Shown: positions 17,434 to 25,929, counted from the first letter of the stretch. The stretch: 64,000 nt of DNA from JAVZLH01 sp049700435 (GCA_049700435.1 JBNAVK010000002.1:13005-77004); one strand, 5' to 3'. Program-made: numbers and translations. The notes: a model not told the origin generated them from the letters alone.

Positions 17434-18270
17434 TTATCCCATTCCCTTAAATAATAGTCTATTCCGCAGTCGGTCATAAAAGTTTTCTTTAAACCTTATA
17501 AAACGCGTTTCATGTTTTGAACGTGTAACAGTTACGCTAGGTCGTTTGGATGCTACCAATTGACCATATTGCCCGTCAATTAAAACACGGATTTTTTGGG
17601 GTCTATTAATCACAATTTTGAGTGTGGTGTTTGAAGGGAACACTATTGACCTGAAGATGGTTAAAGCACAGATTGGGGTCAACACAAAAGCATTCATTTC
17701 TGGGTCTAAAACCGGTCCTCCAGCCGCTAACGAATAGCCTGTAGACCCAGTTTGTGTGGATACCATTAGCCCGTCTGTTTGGCATTTCAATACTGGTTGC
17801 TCGTTTTTTAAAATTTCAGCGTAGAGTATTTTTGCCTGTTCCTCTGCTGATATCACAACCTCATTTAAGGCGTCTGGAAACGGCGTTCCATCTGCTGTAA
17901 CAAAGAGTTTCTCGCACTTTTCAACTTTAAACTCGCCCCTAAGGCATTTGTCAACCGCGCTTATAGCGTCTTTCGGCTCTACCTCCGTTAGAAAACCTCT
18001 GATACCCATGTTAATCGTCAGTAAAGGCGGCTCTGGCTTCGGAATTGAAACGCAAGTTCTTAAAATTGTTCCGTCTCCGCCCACGGTTATTATGAAGTCA
18101 GTTTTCATTTCGCTCAGAGGCACAATTTTTCCGCGGCTCACTTTTCCAGACAAAGTTTCTTCTACATAGACTTCTAAGCCCTTCTCCTTCAAGTAGTTTG
18201 CTAGGTCTTGCGCGATTTTGATGGCCTTTTTTCTGTCATATCGTGCGACCAAGCCGACGCTTTTGAACAA
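17434..18270 (-). CDS. nadK: NAD kinase
   Basis: This 278-residue ATP-NAD kinase makes NADP from NAD. The catalytic GGDGTILR motif lies at about residue 65 and the NE/D motif appears as ALNEVVISA. The glycine-rich TGSTGYSLAAGGPVLDP segment, which binds NAD, is intact. Length matches archaeal PpnK. It is first in a minus-strand cluster with NOB1 and the PK_C-like gene. Nothing unusual is seen. Confidence 0.95.
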   Translation of the reverse strand: MFKSVGLVARYDRKKAIKIAQDLANYLKEKGLEVYVEETLSGKVSRGKIVPLSEMKTDFIITVGGDGTILRTCVSIPKPEPPLLTINMGIRGFLTEVEPKDAISAVDKCLRGEFKVEKCEKLFVTADGTPFPDALNEVVISAEEQAKILYAEILKNEQPVLKCQTDGLMVSTQTGSTGYSLAAGGPVLDPEMNAFVLTPICALTIFRSIVFPSNTTLKIVINRPQKIRVLIDGQYGQLVASKRPSVTVTRSKHETRFIRFKENFYDRLRNRLLFKGMG

Positions 18271-18364
18271 TGTTTTTCACCGTTCTCAACTATTAGCGAT
18301 AGCTTAATCTATATATGGGTGTTGTTTAAAATTGCTGTTTAAGAATGCTTAGGTTGGTGCGGGC

Positions 18365-18760
18365 GTGAGCAAACCTGTTGATGTTGGAAGTTTACGCGTT
18401 GGAGGCTACATGATAGTTGATAACGAGCCATGCCGAATAGTAGACATCACAAAATCCAAGCCGGGAAAACACGGCTCAGCTAAAGCTAGAATAGTGGCTA
18501 TAGGCATTTTTGACGGCGTCAAAAGAAGCATAGTTAAACCCGTAGATTCTAACATAGAGGTTCCGATAATTGACAAGAGAAGTGGGCAGATTTTCGCGGT
18601 TACGCCTTCCAGTGTTCAAATAATGGATTTAGAAACCTACGAATATTTGGATGCGCCTTACCCTGAAGAGGAGGATTTGAAGGCGAAGCTTACTCCGGGT
18701 GTTGAGGTCGAGTATTGGCGGATAATGGGACGAGTGAAGATAGTTAGGACAAAAAGTTAG
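18365..18760 (+). CDS. Translation factor aIF5A
   Basis: This 131-residue archaeal homologue of eIF5A promotes peptide-bond formation at difficult sequences. The deoxyhypusine/hypusine lysine is in the exposed loop SKPGKHGSAKARI. The N-terminal SH3-like domain (GSLRVGGYMIVDNEPCRI) and the C-terminal OB fold are both present at standard length. The start is GTG at 18365. It is divergent from NAD kinase and convergent with a small membrane protein. Confidence 0.95.
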   Translation: MSKPVDVGSLRVGGYMIVDNEPCRIVDITKSKPGKHGSAKARIVAIGIFDGVKRSIVKPVDSNIEVPIIDKRSGQIFAVTPSSVQIMDLETYEYLDAPYPEEEDLKAKLTPGVEVEYWRIMGRVKIVRTKS

Positions 18761-18770
18761 ATTTTGTTAG

Positions 18771-18971
18771 TTAACTCCACCAGTCCCAGTTGAGCTTCTT
18801 AAAGCCTACATAAAGGATTAGTAAGATTACACCCCAACTTAGCGCTATGCTTGCAACTTCCAATATCAAAGTTTCACTTAGGTAAGTGTAGCTTGCCCAC
18901 GCGCTTATCGCACATAAACCAACAAGCATGAGAACAAAGATTGCGAAGTGAATTGCGCGCTCCGTAGTCAT
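18771..18971 (-). CDS. Small two-helix membrane protein, unknown
   Basis: This 66-residue protein has two hydrophobic helices (about residues 8-28 and 36-58) and ends in a tryptophan-rich polar tail (LNWDWWS). It matches no family I recognise. It stands alone between aIF5A and a box C/D sRNA gene. Its codon usage looks like that of its neighbours and the ATG is good, so I regard it as a real gene of unknown function. Confidence 0.55.
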   Translation of the reverse strand: MTTERAIHFAIFVLMLVGLCAISAWASYTYLSETLILEVASIALSWGVILLILYVGFKKLNWDWWS

Positions 18972-19060
18972 ATTTATCCACCAGCCTGAAATCTGCTTAA
19001 TAACATCTTATTGTTAAGATTTTCCATCAAACTTATTTGTTGCTCTTTCCTTAATTGTTT

Positions 19061-19121
19061 GGAGCCGATGATGCAAGAAGAGCCGTCTGAACTGTGACGA
19101 CAATTGAACGGCTGAGGCTTC
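19061..19121 (+). ncRNA. Box C/D small RNA (2'-O-methylation guide)
   Basis: All parts of an archaeal C/D sRNA are present in order. There is a terminal stem GGAGCC (19061-19066) pairing with GGCTTC (19116-19121, one G-U). Box C is ATGATGC (19068-19074). A 12-base guide runs 19075-19086. Box D' is CTGA (19087-19090), followed by a four-base spacer. Box C' is GTGACGA (19094-19100). An 11-base guide runs 19101-19111. Box D is CTGA (19112-19115). Spacing is exactly the canonical ~12-nt guide and ~4-nt D'-C' gap. It would direct fibrillarin to methylate the target base paired to the fifth guide position upstream of D' or D. Targets were not identified. It lies between two minus-strand genes. Confidence 0.8.
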
Positions 19122-19124
19122 TCG

Positions 19125-19568
19125 TTATTCTATTGGTATTTCATATTCGTGTTTTCGTGGTAGACGAACTTCCAGAATTCCCTTTTTAAAGCGGACTTCC
19201 ATCTTATCAATGTATACTGGCACTGGTATACGTGTTTGGCAGTGGAATGTTTGAAACTCACCTTCATAATGAGTTATGCCGAAGTCGTCAAACCGTATTT
19301 TTCTTTTCATCTCTGCCGTTATTTCGATTGTATCCTTACTTATCGGCTTAACTTGTATGGTGTTTTCCTCGGTGTAGGGTAAATCGACCGTCACTATAAC
19401 TTCTGTCGGAGTTACCACAACATTGCGCAAGGGCTCCATCGTGCAAGTTCGGCAGTTCCAACTCGGCCTCTCCACTAATGCTTCACTTAAGCGTTCAGCA
19501 TACTCTTCTAGGCTTTCAAAGTACTCATCTATTAAATCAAAGATTGTCCGTCTCTTTCTTGTCGACAT
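19125..19568 (-). CDS. Hsp20/alpha-crystallin small heat-shock protein
   Basis: This 147-residue small heat-shock chaperone has an N-terminal arm of about 50 residues. The alpha-crystallin domain starts at VVVTPTEVIVTVDLPYTEEN, has a central segment EITAEMKRKI and ends with the family signature FKKGILEVRLPRK. The short C-terminal EYEIPIE contains an I-x-I-like anchor (IPI) for oligomer assembly. It starts 12 bases after the PAC2 gene, suggesting a proteostasis operon. Confidence 0.9.
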   Translation of the reverse strand: MSTRKRRTIFDLIDEYFESLEEYAERLSEALVERPSWNCRTCTMEPLRNVVVTPTEVIVTVDLPYTEENTIQVKPISKDTIEITAEMKRKIRFDDFGITHYEGEFQTFHCQTRIPVPVYIDKMEVRFKKGILEVRLPRKHEYEIPIE

Positions 19569-19580
19569 TTTTTGGCCCTC

Positions 19581-20330
19581 CTAAGACACGTATAGCGGTA
19601 TGTCGTACTCTTGCGTTTTCTTCATTCTCGATAGTTCTTGCTGAGTCCGTTTCATTATGTCTCTTGCTCTTAATCGAATTTCCTCGCCCTTCTCTAGAAG
19701 TTTAGAAATATCCACTTTTATTCCGGTGATGTTCGCTAACTCCTTCAGTACTTCAGCAGCGGCTTCTGGATCAGGATAGTTAAAGAAGCATTGAGCCAAC
19801 AGAGTTATGGCTGGCAGTCCGAGGTTGGCGCAGCGTTGTAGCACAATGGCTTGTGGTCCAACCATGTAGCCTTCCATTAAAATTTCTATACCCTTATCTT
19901 GAACCATTTTTAGCGTTTCTGGGCTTGAGGCCGCTGCAAAAACCTTCGGCTTTTCAATGTCTTGTCTTTCTTGAATTGGAATGCCGCTTAAGGAAATCAT
20001 CATTTTAACGCCTTTCTCTTTTCCCCAGTCAATTAATGCGTTCATTATCGGGTAAATTGTGTCCGCGGAAATGGCGGTTTCTGAAACGGCTAAGAGAAGC
20101 CCGTGATTTCCAAAAATTCTTATCGGCGAGTGTGGCAGTCCTTCATGCAAAACGATCAGTGGAGGAAGCAGACTGGAATCCATATACGCTACCTCCTCCA
20201 TATCCTTCAATTCCGAAATCAGATGTGAAGCCGCGATAACGCCCACCAAGCCAACATCTGGAAAACCGAAAATCATTATGGTGCCTTGCGGGATTTTCTT
20301 TTTCTCTATAATCTTAACTTCACCACTCAA
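19581..20330 (-). CDS. PAC2 family proteasome-assembly-chaperone-like protein
   Basis: This 249-residue protein of the PAC2/PbaB superfamily has its archaeal members act as ATP-independent chaperones or proteasome assembly/activator factors. The opening IFGFPDVGLVGVIAASHLI, the central ISLSGIPIQER-like strand-loop and the ALPAITLLAQCFFNYPDPEAA segment match the family. The C-terminal helix has charged residues and ends in a P-L-Y-V-S tail. The HbYX motif (hydrophobic-Tyr-any) used to dock on the proteasome is loosely matched by L-Y-V, though one residue precedes the C terminus. It is upstream of hsp20. Confidence 0.85.
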   Translation of the reverse strand: MSGEVKIIEKKKIPQGTIMIFGFPDVGLVGVIAASHLISELKDMEEVAYMDSSLLPPLIVLHEGLPHSPIRIFGNHGLLLAVSETAISADTIYPIMNALIDWGKEKGVKMMISLSGIPIQERQDIEKPKVFAAASSPETLKMVQDKGIEILMEGYMVGPQAIVLQRCANLGLPAITLLAQCFFNYPDPEAAAEVLKELANITGIKVDISKLLEKGEEIRLRARDIMKRTQQELSRMKKTQEYDIPLYVS

Positions 20331-20448
20331 ATTTAACCCTCAATACCTCTAGGCTTGTGAAATGTAAAAATCTTTTTGTGAGCCTTAGGGCCAAATGGGA
20401 CGGAATACCTATTTAAGCACGTGATTAGTTTTAAATTAGGAGAAAACC

Positions 20449-21783
20449 ATGGCCTTAGAACATTTAGGCTCATCTCTTTACGAAGCTCTAAAGAAAATAT
20501 TCAGAGCCTCGGTTGTGGACGAGGCGGCAGTTAAAGAGCTCATACGCGACATACAAAGAGCTCTCCTACAAGCAGACGTCAACGTCCAACTCGTACTTAA
20601 CATATCCAAACGCATAGAAGAAAGGGCATTAAAGGAGAAAGTTCCTCCGGGAATTTCAAGACGAGAGCATGTAATAAAGGTTGTTTATGAAGAATTAACC
20701 CGTTTTCTCGGAGACAAGCCGGTTCCGTTAAAAGTTGAGCCGGGCGCAAGAAAGGTGATAATGCTTGTTGGCATTCAAGGTTCTGGAAAAACAACAGTCG
20801 CCGCCAAACTTGCAAGATACTTCCAGAAAAGAGGGTTAAAACCCGCCCTAATCTGCGCCGACACATATCGTCCAGGCGCCTATGCGCAGCTCCAACAGTT
20901 GGCGACAAGGATAAACGTGCCAGTTTACGGCGAGTCAAACGCGAAAGATCCTGTCAAAATAGCCCTCAACGGCCTCAAACACTTCGCCGACAAAGACCTA
21001 ATAATCATTGATACTGCGGGGCGCCACAAGGAGGAGCAAGAACTAATCAAAGAGATGAAGATGCTTGAGAAAAACATCAAACCAGACGAAGTCATGCTTG
21101 TCATTGACGGAACAATCGGTCAACAAGCCATGGTTCAAGCCAAAGCTTTCAACGAAGCCACTCCGATAGGATCGATTCTCGTAACAAAACTGGACGGATC
21201 AGCAAGAGGCGGAGGAGCCTTATCCGCTGTCGCGGCGACTGGAGCACCAATAAAGTTTGTTGGCACGGGCGAAAAAATAGAGGATATAGAGCCTTTTATC
21301 CCGTCTCGCTTTGTTGGCCGACTGCTGGGAATGGGTGACCTTGAAACTCTGCTTGAGAAAGTTCGCGAGGCAGAAGTGAAAGTTCCGGAAAAAAAGGCTA
21401 AGGCTATCTTAAGCGGCAAGTTCACGCTAACCGACATGTACGAGCAGTTTGAAGCCATGAAGGGAATGGGTGCCTTAAGAAAACTTTTGAAAATGATTCC
21501 AGGCATGTCCTACAATGTGCCAGAAGAAATGTTGGACACGGCTGAGGACCGCTTGGAAAAATGGCGTGTGATGATTCAATCCATGACGCCGGAAGAAAGA
21601 GACAACCCAAAGATTTTCAACGCGTCAAGAATTAGACGTGTTGCCAGAGGTTCGGGAACAAGCGACAAGGAAGTGAAAGAGCTTCTAAGGCAATATGTGC
21701 TGATGCGGAGAATGATGAAGACGCTGCGGAGGAAAAAGAAACTGCCCTTTTTGGGAAAAGGAATGCCCTTAGATTTCAAGTAA
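20449..21783 (+). CDS. ffh: Signal recognition particle protein SRP54
   Basis: This 444-residue SRP GTPase binds 7S RNA and signal peptides and docks with FtsY. The N domain spans about residues 1-90. The G domain has P-loop GIQGSGKTTVAAKLA, DTYRPGAYAQL, DTAGRHKEEQ and the TKLDGSARGGGA motif. The methionine-rich M domain covers the last ~140 residues (MYEQFEAMKGMGALRKLLKMIPGM, SRIRRVARGSGTS). Length is standard. It begins a long plus-strand run of information-processing genes. Confidence 0.97.
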   Translation: MALEHLGSSLYEALKKIFRASVVDEAAVKELIRDIQRALLQADVNVQLVLNISKRIEERALKEKVPPGISRREHVIKVVYEELTRFLGDKPVPLKVEPGARKVIMLVGIQGSGKTTVAAKLARYFQKRGLKPALICADTYRPGAYAQLQQLATRINVPVYGESNAKDPVKIALNGLKHFADKDLIIIDTAGRHKEEQELIKEMKMLEKNIKPDEVMLVIDGTIGQQAMVQAKAFNEATPIGSILVTKLDGSARGGGALSAVAATGAPIKFVGTGEKIEDIEPFIPSRFVGRLLGMGDLETLLEKVREAEVKVPEKKAKAILSGKFTLTDMYEQFEAMKGMGALRKLLKMIPGMSYNVPEEMLDTAEDRLEKWRVMIQSMTPEERDNPKIFNASRIRRVARGSGTSDKEVKELLRQYVLMRRMMKTLRRKKKLPFLGKGMPLDFK

Positions 21784-21811
21784 TCCTCTTGCGAAGTTGG
21801 GAAGGTTTTCA

Positions 21812-23164
21812 ATGGAAGTTCTGGAAAAAGCGTTGGAAATGCTTGAAAAATACCCTTTATGCGACCATTGTTTGGGACGACAATTTGCAATGCTGGGTCA
21901 CAACATGGAAAACAACGAGAGAGGCAAATCAATAAAATTAGTTTTGGTTCTTAAAGCTCATGCACTTGCCCTATCAAAAGATAAACAAGGCATAAAGGAG
22001 CTTAAAATCCTTGCAACAAACGGTTTCTCAAAAGTGGCCAAAGAAATCCTTCTTAAAATAAAGAAGTCTATCCCAGACAAAATGGTCCCTGAAAAATGTT
22101 TTTTATGCGCAAACAGGTTTGAAGCCATTGATAATTTAGTTCAAAAAGCAATAGAAAAGCTTGGGGAATATGAGTTTCGAAACTTTCTTGTAGGCATCGA
22201 GCTTCCTGTGGCGGTCGAGGAACGCGAAGACGAGTTTAAAGCAGAGTTTGATGTAAGCTATGGTGAGAGTATAAAAAACGAGTTTGGAAGGGTTATAGGA
22301 AGAAAAATCGCGGAAAAAATCGGCAGAGAGGTCGAATTTAGAAAACCAGACATAGTCGTGCTGATAAACCCCTTCACCGAGGAAGTTAGGCTACAAGTAA
22401 ATCCCCTATACATTGGGGGACGATACAAGAAACTTGCAAGAGGCATTCCTCAATCAAAGTGGTTCTGTCAGAACTGCCGCGGAAAAGGCTGCGAAAAATG
22501 TAATTGGACTGGAAAGATGTATCCAGAATCAGTAGAGGAATTGATTGCAAAACCTTTATTGGATGTAACGGGCAGTGTCAAGACCGCTTTCCACGCCTCT
22601 GGAAGAGAAGACATCGATGCCCGAATGCTTGGTGAAGGGCGCCCCTTCGTAATTGAATTGACAAAACCTAAAAAGAGATTCTTTGACCTTAAGGAAATCG
22701 AAGAGAAAATTAACGCTTACGCAAGGGACAAAGTTGAGGTTGCAAATCTTCATTTTACAGATAAAGATGTTGTCAGAAAGTTGAAGAGGGCTGAGTCAGC
22801 GCAGAAGGAATATCGCGTTTTGATGGAATTTGAAAAAGAAATTAAAGTAAGGGATCTGCACTTGTTAGAGGAGAAATTAACCGGGTTAACCGTGAAACAG
22901 CGCACCCCTCTGCGAGTTTTGCATAGGCGAGCTGACATGACACGGGAAAAGCACATATATGAGGTTAAGGTAAAAATGTTGTCGCCGAAAAGGGCTGAGA
23001 TGAAAATAAGATGTCAAGGGGGGCTTTACGTTAAAGAATTGGTTACGGGTGATGAGGGAAGAACAACCCCCAGTGTTTCAGAAATTCTCGGCATTCAAGC
23101 GAAGCCTATAAAACTTGATGTTTTAAACGTTATTATGAAGGATTATGGAGATAAGGAAAAATGA
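21812..23164 (+). CDS. pus10: tRNA pseudouridine synthase Pus10
   Basis: This ~450-residue archaeal Pus10 makes pseudouridine at tRNA positions 54 and 55. An N-terminal THUMP-containing zinc module has cysteines CDHC, CFLC-type and CQNCRGKGCEKCNWTG. The catalytic domain carries ASGREDIDARMLGEGRPFV with the catalytic Asp, and ELVTGDEGRTTPS near the C terminus. I choose the ATG at 21812 over the TTG at 21797. The stop overlaps the L21e start by four bases, a common archaeal neighbour pairing. Confidence 0.95.
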   Translation: MEVLEKALEMLEKYPLCDHCLGRQFAMLGHNMENNERGKSIKLVLVLKAHALALSKDKQGIKELKILATNGFSKVAKEILLKIKKSIPDKMVPEKCFLCANRFEAIDNLVQKAIEKLGEYEFRNFLVGIELPVAVEEREDEFKAEFDVSYGESIKNEFGRVIGRKIAEKIGREVEFRKPDIVVLINPFTEEVRLQVNPLYIGGRYKKLARGIPQSKWFCQNCRGKGCEKCNWTGKMYPESVEELIAKPLLDVTGSVKTAFHASGREDIDARMLGEGRPFVIELTKPKKRFFDLKEIEEKINAYARDKVEVANLHFTDKDVVRKLKRAESAQKEYRVLMEFEKEIKVRDLHLLEEKLTGLTVKQRTPLRVLHRRADMTREKHIYEVKVKMLSPKRAEMKIRCQGGLYVKELVTGDEGRTTPSVSEILGIQAKPIKLDVLNVIMKDYGDKEK

Positions 23165-23454
23165 GGAAGTCAAAGGGATACCGCGCTGGAACACGCCGCC
23201 TCCTTAAAAAGAAGCCCCGAGAACGGGGAAAAATCAAATTGAGCAAACTGCTTCATGAATATCAACCAGGAGCACGGGTCGTCATCAAAATAGATCCAAG
23301 TGTGCACAAAGGGATGCCTCACAGAAGGTATCACGGGAAGGTAGCCACAGTAATTGACAAAAGAGGACGGAGCTACGTTTTAAGCGTCACGCAAGGGGAC
23401 GCAACCAAAGAAATTATTGTCAGACCCGAACACCTAGAACCATATGTGGTGTGA
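23161..23454 (+). CDS. rpl21e: Ribosomal protein L21e (eL21)
   Basis: This 97-residue large-subunit protein eL21 has a basic N terminus (MRKSKGYRAGTRRLLKK) and the SH3-like core GARVVIKIDPSVHKGMPHRR and HGKVATVIDKRGRSY, all typical. It overlaps pus10 by four bases, and its stop is within ten bases of the rpoF start. The order pus10-L21e-rpoF-DUF655-ksgA-hemK is conserved in many archaea. Confidence 0.97.
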   Translation: MRKSKGYRAGTRRLLKKKPRERGKIKLSKLLHEYQPGARVVIKIDPSVHKGMPHRRYHGKVATVIDKRGRSYVLSVTQGDATKEIIVRPEHLEPYVV

Positions 23455-23459
23455 TTAGA

Positions 23460-23798
23460 ATGGCGAAGAAGGCTATATCAGAAAAAAACCTCACTCTCCC
23501 AGAGGTCAAAAAGATTCTTGAATCCCTAGGCGAAGAAAACCTAGACCAGTTCCAGCGGCGCACCTATGACTATGTTTCTAAATTTTCAAAAGTGGAAGCT
23601 GAAGACGCTATAAAACTAGTTGGGGCTCTCGTAAGCGAATTTGGCTTAGAGGAGGAAGAGGCAATTCAAATAGTTAATTGCATGCCAGAAAGCGTTGAAG
23701 AATTAAGGGTTTTTCTTGCTGGCGGCCGCAAGATTATCGAAACTTCAAAGTTGGAAGCTATAGTCAAACTTCTGAACGAACATCGAAAATTGAAATAG
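23460..23798 (+). CDS. rpoF: RNA polymerase subunit F (Rpb4)
   Basis: This 112-residue archaeal Rpb4 homologue forms the stalk with RpoE/Rpb7. The HRDC-like region reads EDAIKLVGALVSEFGLEEEEA and ends IVNCMPESVEELRVFLAG. I prefer the ATG at 23460 (MAKKAISEKNLT) to the GTG at 23451 because the GTG overlaps the L21e stop codon. RpoE is not in the window. Confidence 0.93.
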   Translation: MAKKAISEKNLTLPEVKKILESLGEENLDQFQRRTYDYVSKFSKVEAEDAIKLVGALVSEFGLEEEEAIQIVNCMPESVEELRVFLAGGRKIIETSKLEAIVKLLNEHRKLK

Positions 23799-23855
23799 TC
23801 AAAGCTGCTATTATTTTTAAACAATAATGAGTAAGTAATAGCGATAAAGGCGAAT

Positions 23856-24431
23856 ATGACTATGACTGAAAAGCGGTACGAAGAATATGCATACGTCCTA
23901 GACTTTCTACCGCATGGCCGCCCTGGAGTGCGACTTTCGGGTAGGGCTGGTTACCGAGCTGGTGCTCTTGTCCAGTTGATCGGCGAGGATTTCTTCACTC
24001 TTTTAGAGGCGCTAGCTAAAGAAGGAGTAACGCTCAAACCGCATGACCGCGTCTATGTTGGGAAGGAAGCGCGTGATGAAATAACCTATATTATTGGGCG
24101 TATAGGTTATGACGAGTTAACTGCGGCGGCGAAGATGGAGCTCCCAGCCGTTATTAGCAGAATAGTGTTGAACCGTGAAAAGTGGTTTATAGATTTCTTT
24201 AATAATGCAAGAGCGATAACGCCGCGGATGCACGCTTTGGAGCTTATTCCCGGAATAGGGAAAAAGTACATGTGGCAAGTCATAAATGAGCGGGAGAAAA
24301 AGCCTTTTGAAAATTTTGAAGATCTGCAAAAGCGCACGGAACTGCCTAACCCAGTTAAGCTGATTACTAAGCGAATTTTGGAGGAGTTGGCTGGCGAAAG
24401 CAAATATCGCCTGTTTACGCGGGCTCAGTAG
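23856..24431 (+). CDS. DUF655 family putative nucleic-acid-binding protein
   Basis: This 191-residue DUF655 protein is restricted to archaea and some bacteria. The N-terminal part has EYAYVLDFLPHGRPG and an OB-like region. The C-terminal part has a helix-hairpin-helix, ALELIPGIGKKYMWQVI, which suggests DNA or RNA binding. Its constant position between rpoF and ksgA points to a role linked to ribosomes or RNA, but function is not established. Confidence 0.9.
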   Translation: MTMTEKRYEEYAYVLDFLPHGRPGVRLSGRAGYRAGALVQLIGEDFFTLLEALAKEGVTLKPHDRVYVGKEARDEITYIIGRIGYDELTAAAKMELPAVISRIVLNREKWFIDFFNNARAITPRMHALELIPGIGKKYMWQVINEREKKPFENFEDLQKRTELPNPVKLITKRILEELAGESKYRLFTRAQ

Positions 24432-24456
24432 CGCAATACGCTTCTAGTGAAGTCTT

Positions 24457-25278
24457 ATGAGTCTTTTAGAATCTACGAAGTTTTTACTTCGAAGGCATCG
24501 AACCTTTCCGAAGAAACGTCTGGGACAGAACTTCATGGTTGACGCCACAACCATTGAGCGTTTGTGCGCCTATGCCTTCCTTTGTGGAGATGACGTAGTG
24601 TTAGACATCGGCGCTGGCTTGGGCTTTTTGGCGCGTGTCTTAGCGAAAAAGTGCAAAGGTGTTTTGGCTGTTGAGCTTGACAAAAGGCTTGCAAGTGTCT
24701 TACGTGAACAGACCAACGATGTGCCAAACATTAAAGTAATTGAAGGAGATGTGTTAAAGGTTCACGTCCCGGAATTTAATAAGGTGGTTTCTGTTCCACC
24801 CTATGGCATTTCTTCTCGTCTACTCTTGTGGCTTTTTGAGAGAAATTTCGATTGTGCAGTTCTTGTTTTTCAGAAGGAATTTGCAAATCGCCTAGTGGCT
24901 GATGTTGGAAGTAAGGATTATGGATGGTTGACAGTATTCACGTATTATTATGCAAATATTGAGCTTCTAGATGATGTTCCAAAATGGATGTTTTATCCCC
25001 CTCCAGAAGTTGATTCCGTCATCGTCCGATTAAAACCGCGGAAACCGCCGCCGTTCAAGCTGAAAAATGAAGACCTTTTTAAGCAGATTGTGCGGTTGCT
25101 TTTTACTCAACGGAACAGGAAGGTTAAAAACGCCATCCAAAACCTTCTTAAAAGCCCCTTCAAAACAGTGGCGAAAGAATCAGTTGAGCTCGGTGGTTTT
25201 CTCCCGTTTCGTGATAGACGTGTCAGAGAGTTAGCCCCAGAAGATTTTGGAGCGCTGGCAAATGCCCTTTCAAACTAA
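24457..25278 (+). CDS. ksgA: 16S rRNA dimethyladenosine transferase KsgA/RsmA/Dim1
   Basis: This 273-residue SAM-dependent enzyme dimethylates two adjacent adenosines near the 3' end of 16S rRNA. The N-terminal PKKRLGQNFMVD and motif I DIGAGLGFLARVLA are typical. The catalytic motif IV reads S-V-P-P-Y-G-I-S-S, where most family members have N-[LI]-P-Y. The change at the first position is notable but the surrounding PPPEVDSVIVRLKPR is intact. The stop overlaps the next methyltransferase start by 17 bases. Confidence 0.93.
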   Translation: MSLLESTKFLLRRHRTFPKKRLGQNFMVDATTIERLCAYAFLCGDDVVLDIGAGLGFLARVLAKKCKGVLAVELDKRLASVLREQTNDVPNIKVIEGDVLKVHVPEFNKVVSVPPYGISSRLLLWLFERNFDCAVLVFQKEFANRLVADVGSKDYGWLTVFTYYYANIELLDDVPKWMFYPPPEVDSVIVRLKPRKPPPFKLKNEDLFKQIVRLLFTQRNRKVKNAIQNLLKSPFKTVAKESVELGGFLPFRDRRVRELAPEDFGALANALSN

Positions 25279-25879
25279 AAAAGTATTTTTCGCAGACTAC
25301 GTCTTTCACGTTTGGGAAAACGTCTACGAACCAGCAGAAGACTCGTTCCTATTCGCGGAAAACCTCATTGTGGAACAAGGTGAAAAGGTTCTAGACATGG
25401 GCACGGGATGCGGCATACTTGGCATAATTGCAGCAAGAAAAGCCTCAGAAGTTGTGGCGGTGGACATAAACCCCTATGCTGTTAAATGCGCTATGGAAAA
25501 TGCTAAACTGAACAGCGTTGCGGATAAGATTTGCTTTATACAAGGCGATTTATTCGCGCCTTTATGGCAAGGGGCAAAGTTTGATGTTATCCTTTTTAAT
25601 GCGCCATATCTTCCTTCCAAACATGAAGAGAAAAATTCTTGGCTTGCTCGTGCTTGGGCTGGTGGAACTGGTGGCAGAGAACTCATAGACTGCTTCATTC
25701 ATGAAGCTCCAAAATATCTTGAACGAAACGGGCGGATACTATTGTTGCAATCCACAGTGTCTGGCATAAACGAAACGTTGAAGTTTTTTTCGCGGTTCAG
25801 TCTTAAAGCGAGTGTTTTGGCAAAGTGCGATTTACCCTTCTTTGAGACAATATTGCTTGTTAAAGCGGAGCCTAAATGA
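25262..25879 (+). CDS. HemK2/PrmC-like N5-glutamine or nucleic-acid methyltransferase
   Basis: This ~205-residue class I methyltransferase of the HEMK2/Mtq2-type archaeal group probably modifies the Gln of release-factor GGQ in partnership with a Trm112-like protein. The N-terminal segment WENVYEPAEDSFLFAENL is the family signature. Motif I reads DMGTGCGILGIIAA. Motif IV is N-A-P-Y-L-P-S rather than N-P-P-Y, an unusual substitution at a residue that contacts the substrate amide. It overlaps ksgA. The start at 25262 (MPFQTKK) is preferred to 25247. Confidence 0.88.
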   Translation: MPFQTKKVFFADYVFHVWENVYEPAEDSFLFAENLIVEQGEKVLDMGTGCGILGIIAARKASEVVAVDINPYAVKCAMENAKLNSVADKICFIQGDLFAPLWQGAKFDVILFNAPYLPSKHEEKNSWLARAWAGGTGGRELIDCFIHEAPKYLERNGRILLLQSTVSGINETLKFFSRFSLKASVLAKCDLPFFETILLVKAEPK

Positions 25880-25916
25880 CGCTATATGTGAAATGTAGCG
25901 CATGAGGTTTTCATCC

Positions 25917-25929
25917 AAAAAATATATAA
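25917..25929 (+). promoter_or_regulatory. TATA box for dCTP deaminase/dUTPase-like gene
   Basis: The element AAAAAATATATAA lies about 50 bases before the ATG at 25977, placing the transcription start near 25950. A GGTG ribosome binding site (25964-25967) follows. The preceding 25884-25900 holds a CGCTA...TAGCG hairpin that may end the upstream transcript. Confidence 0.55.
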
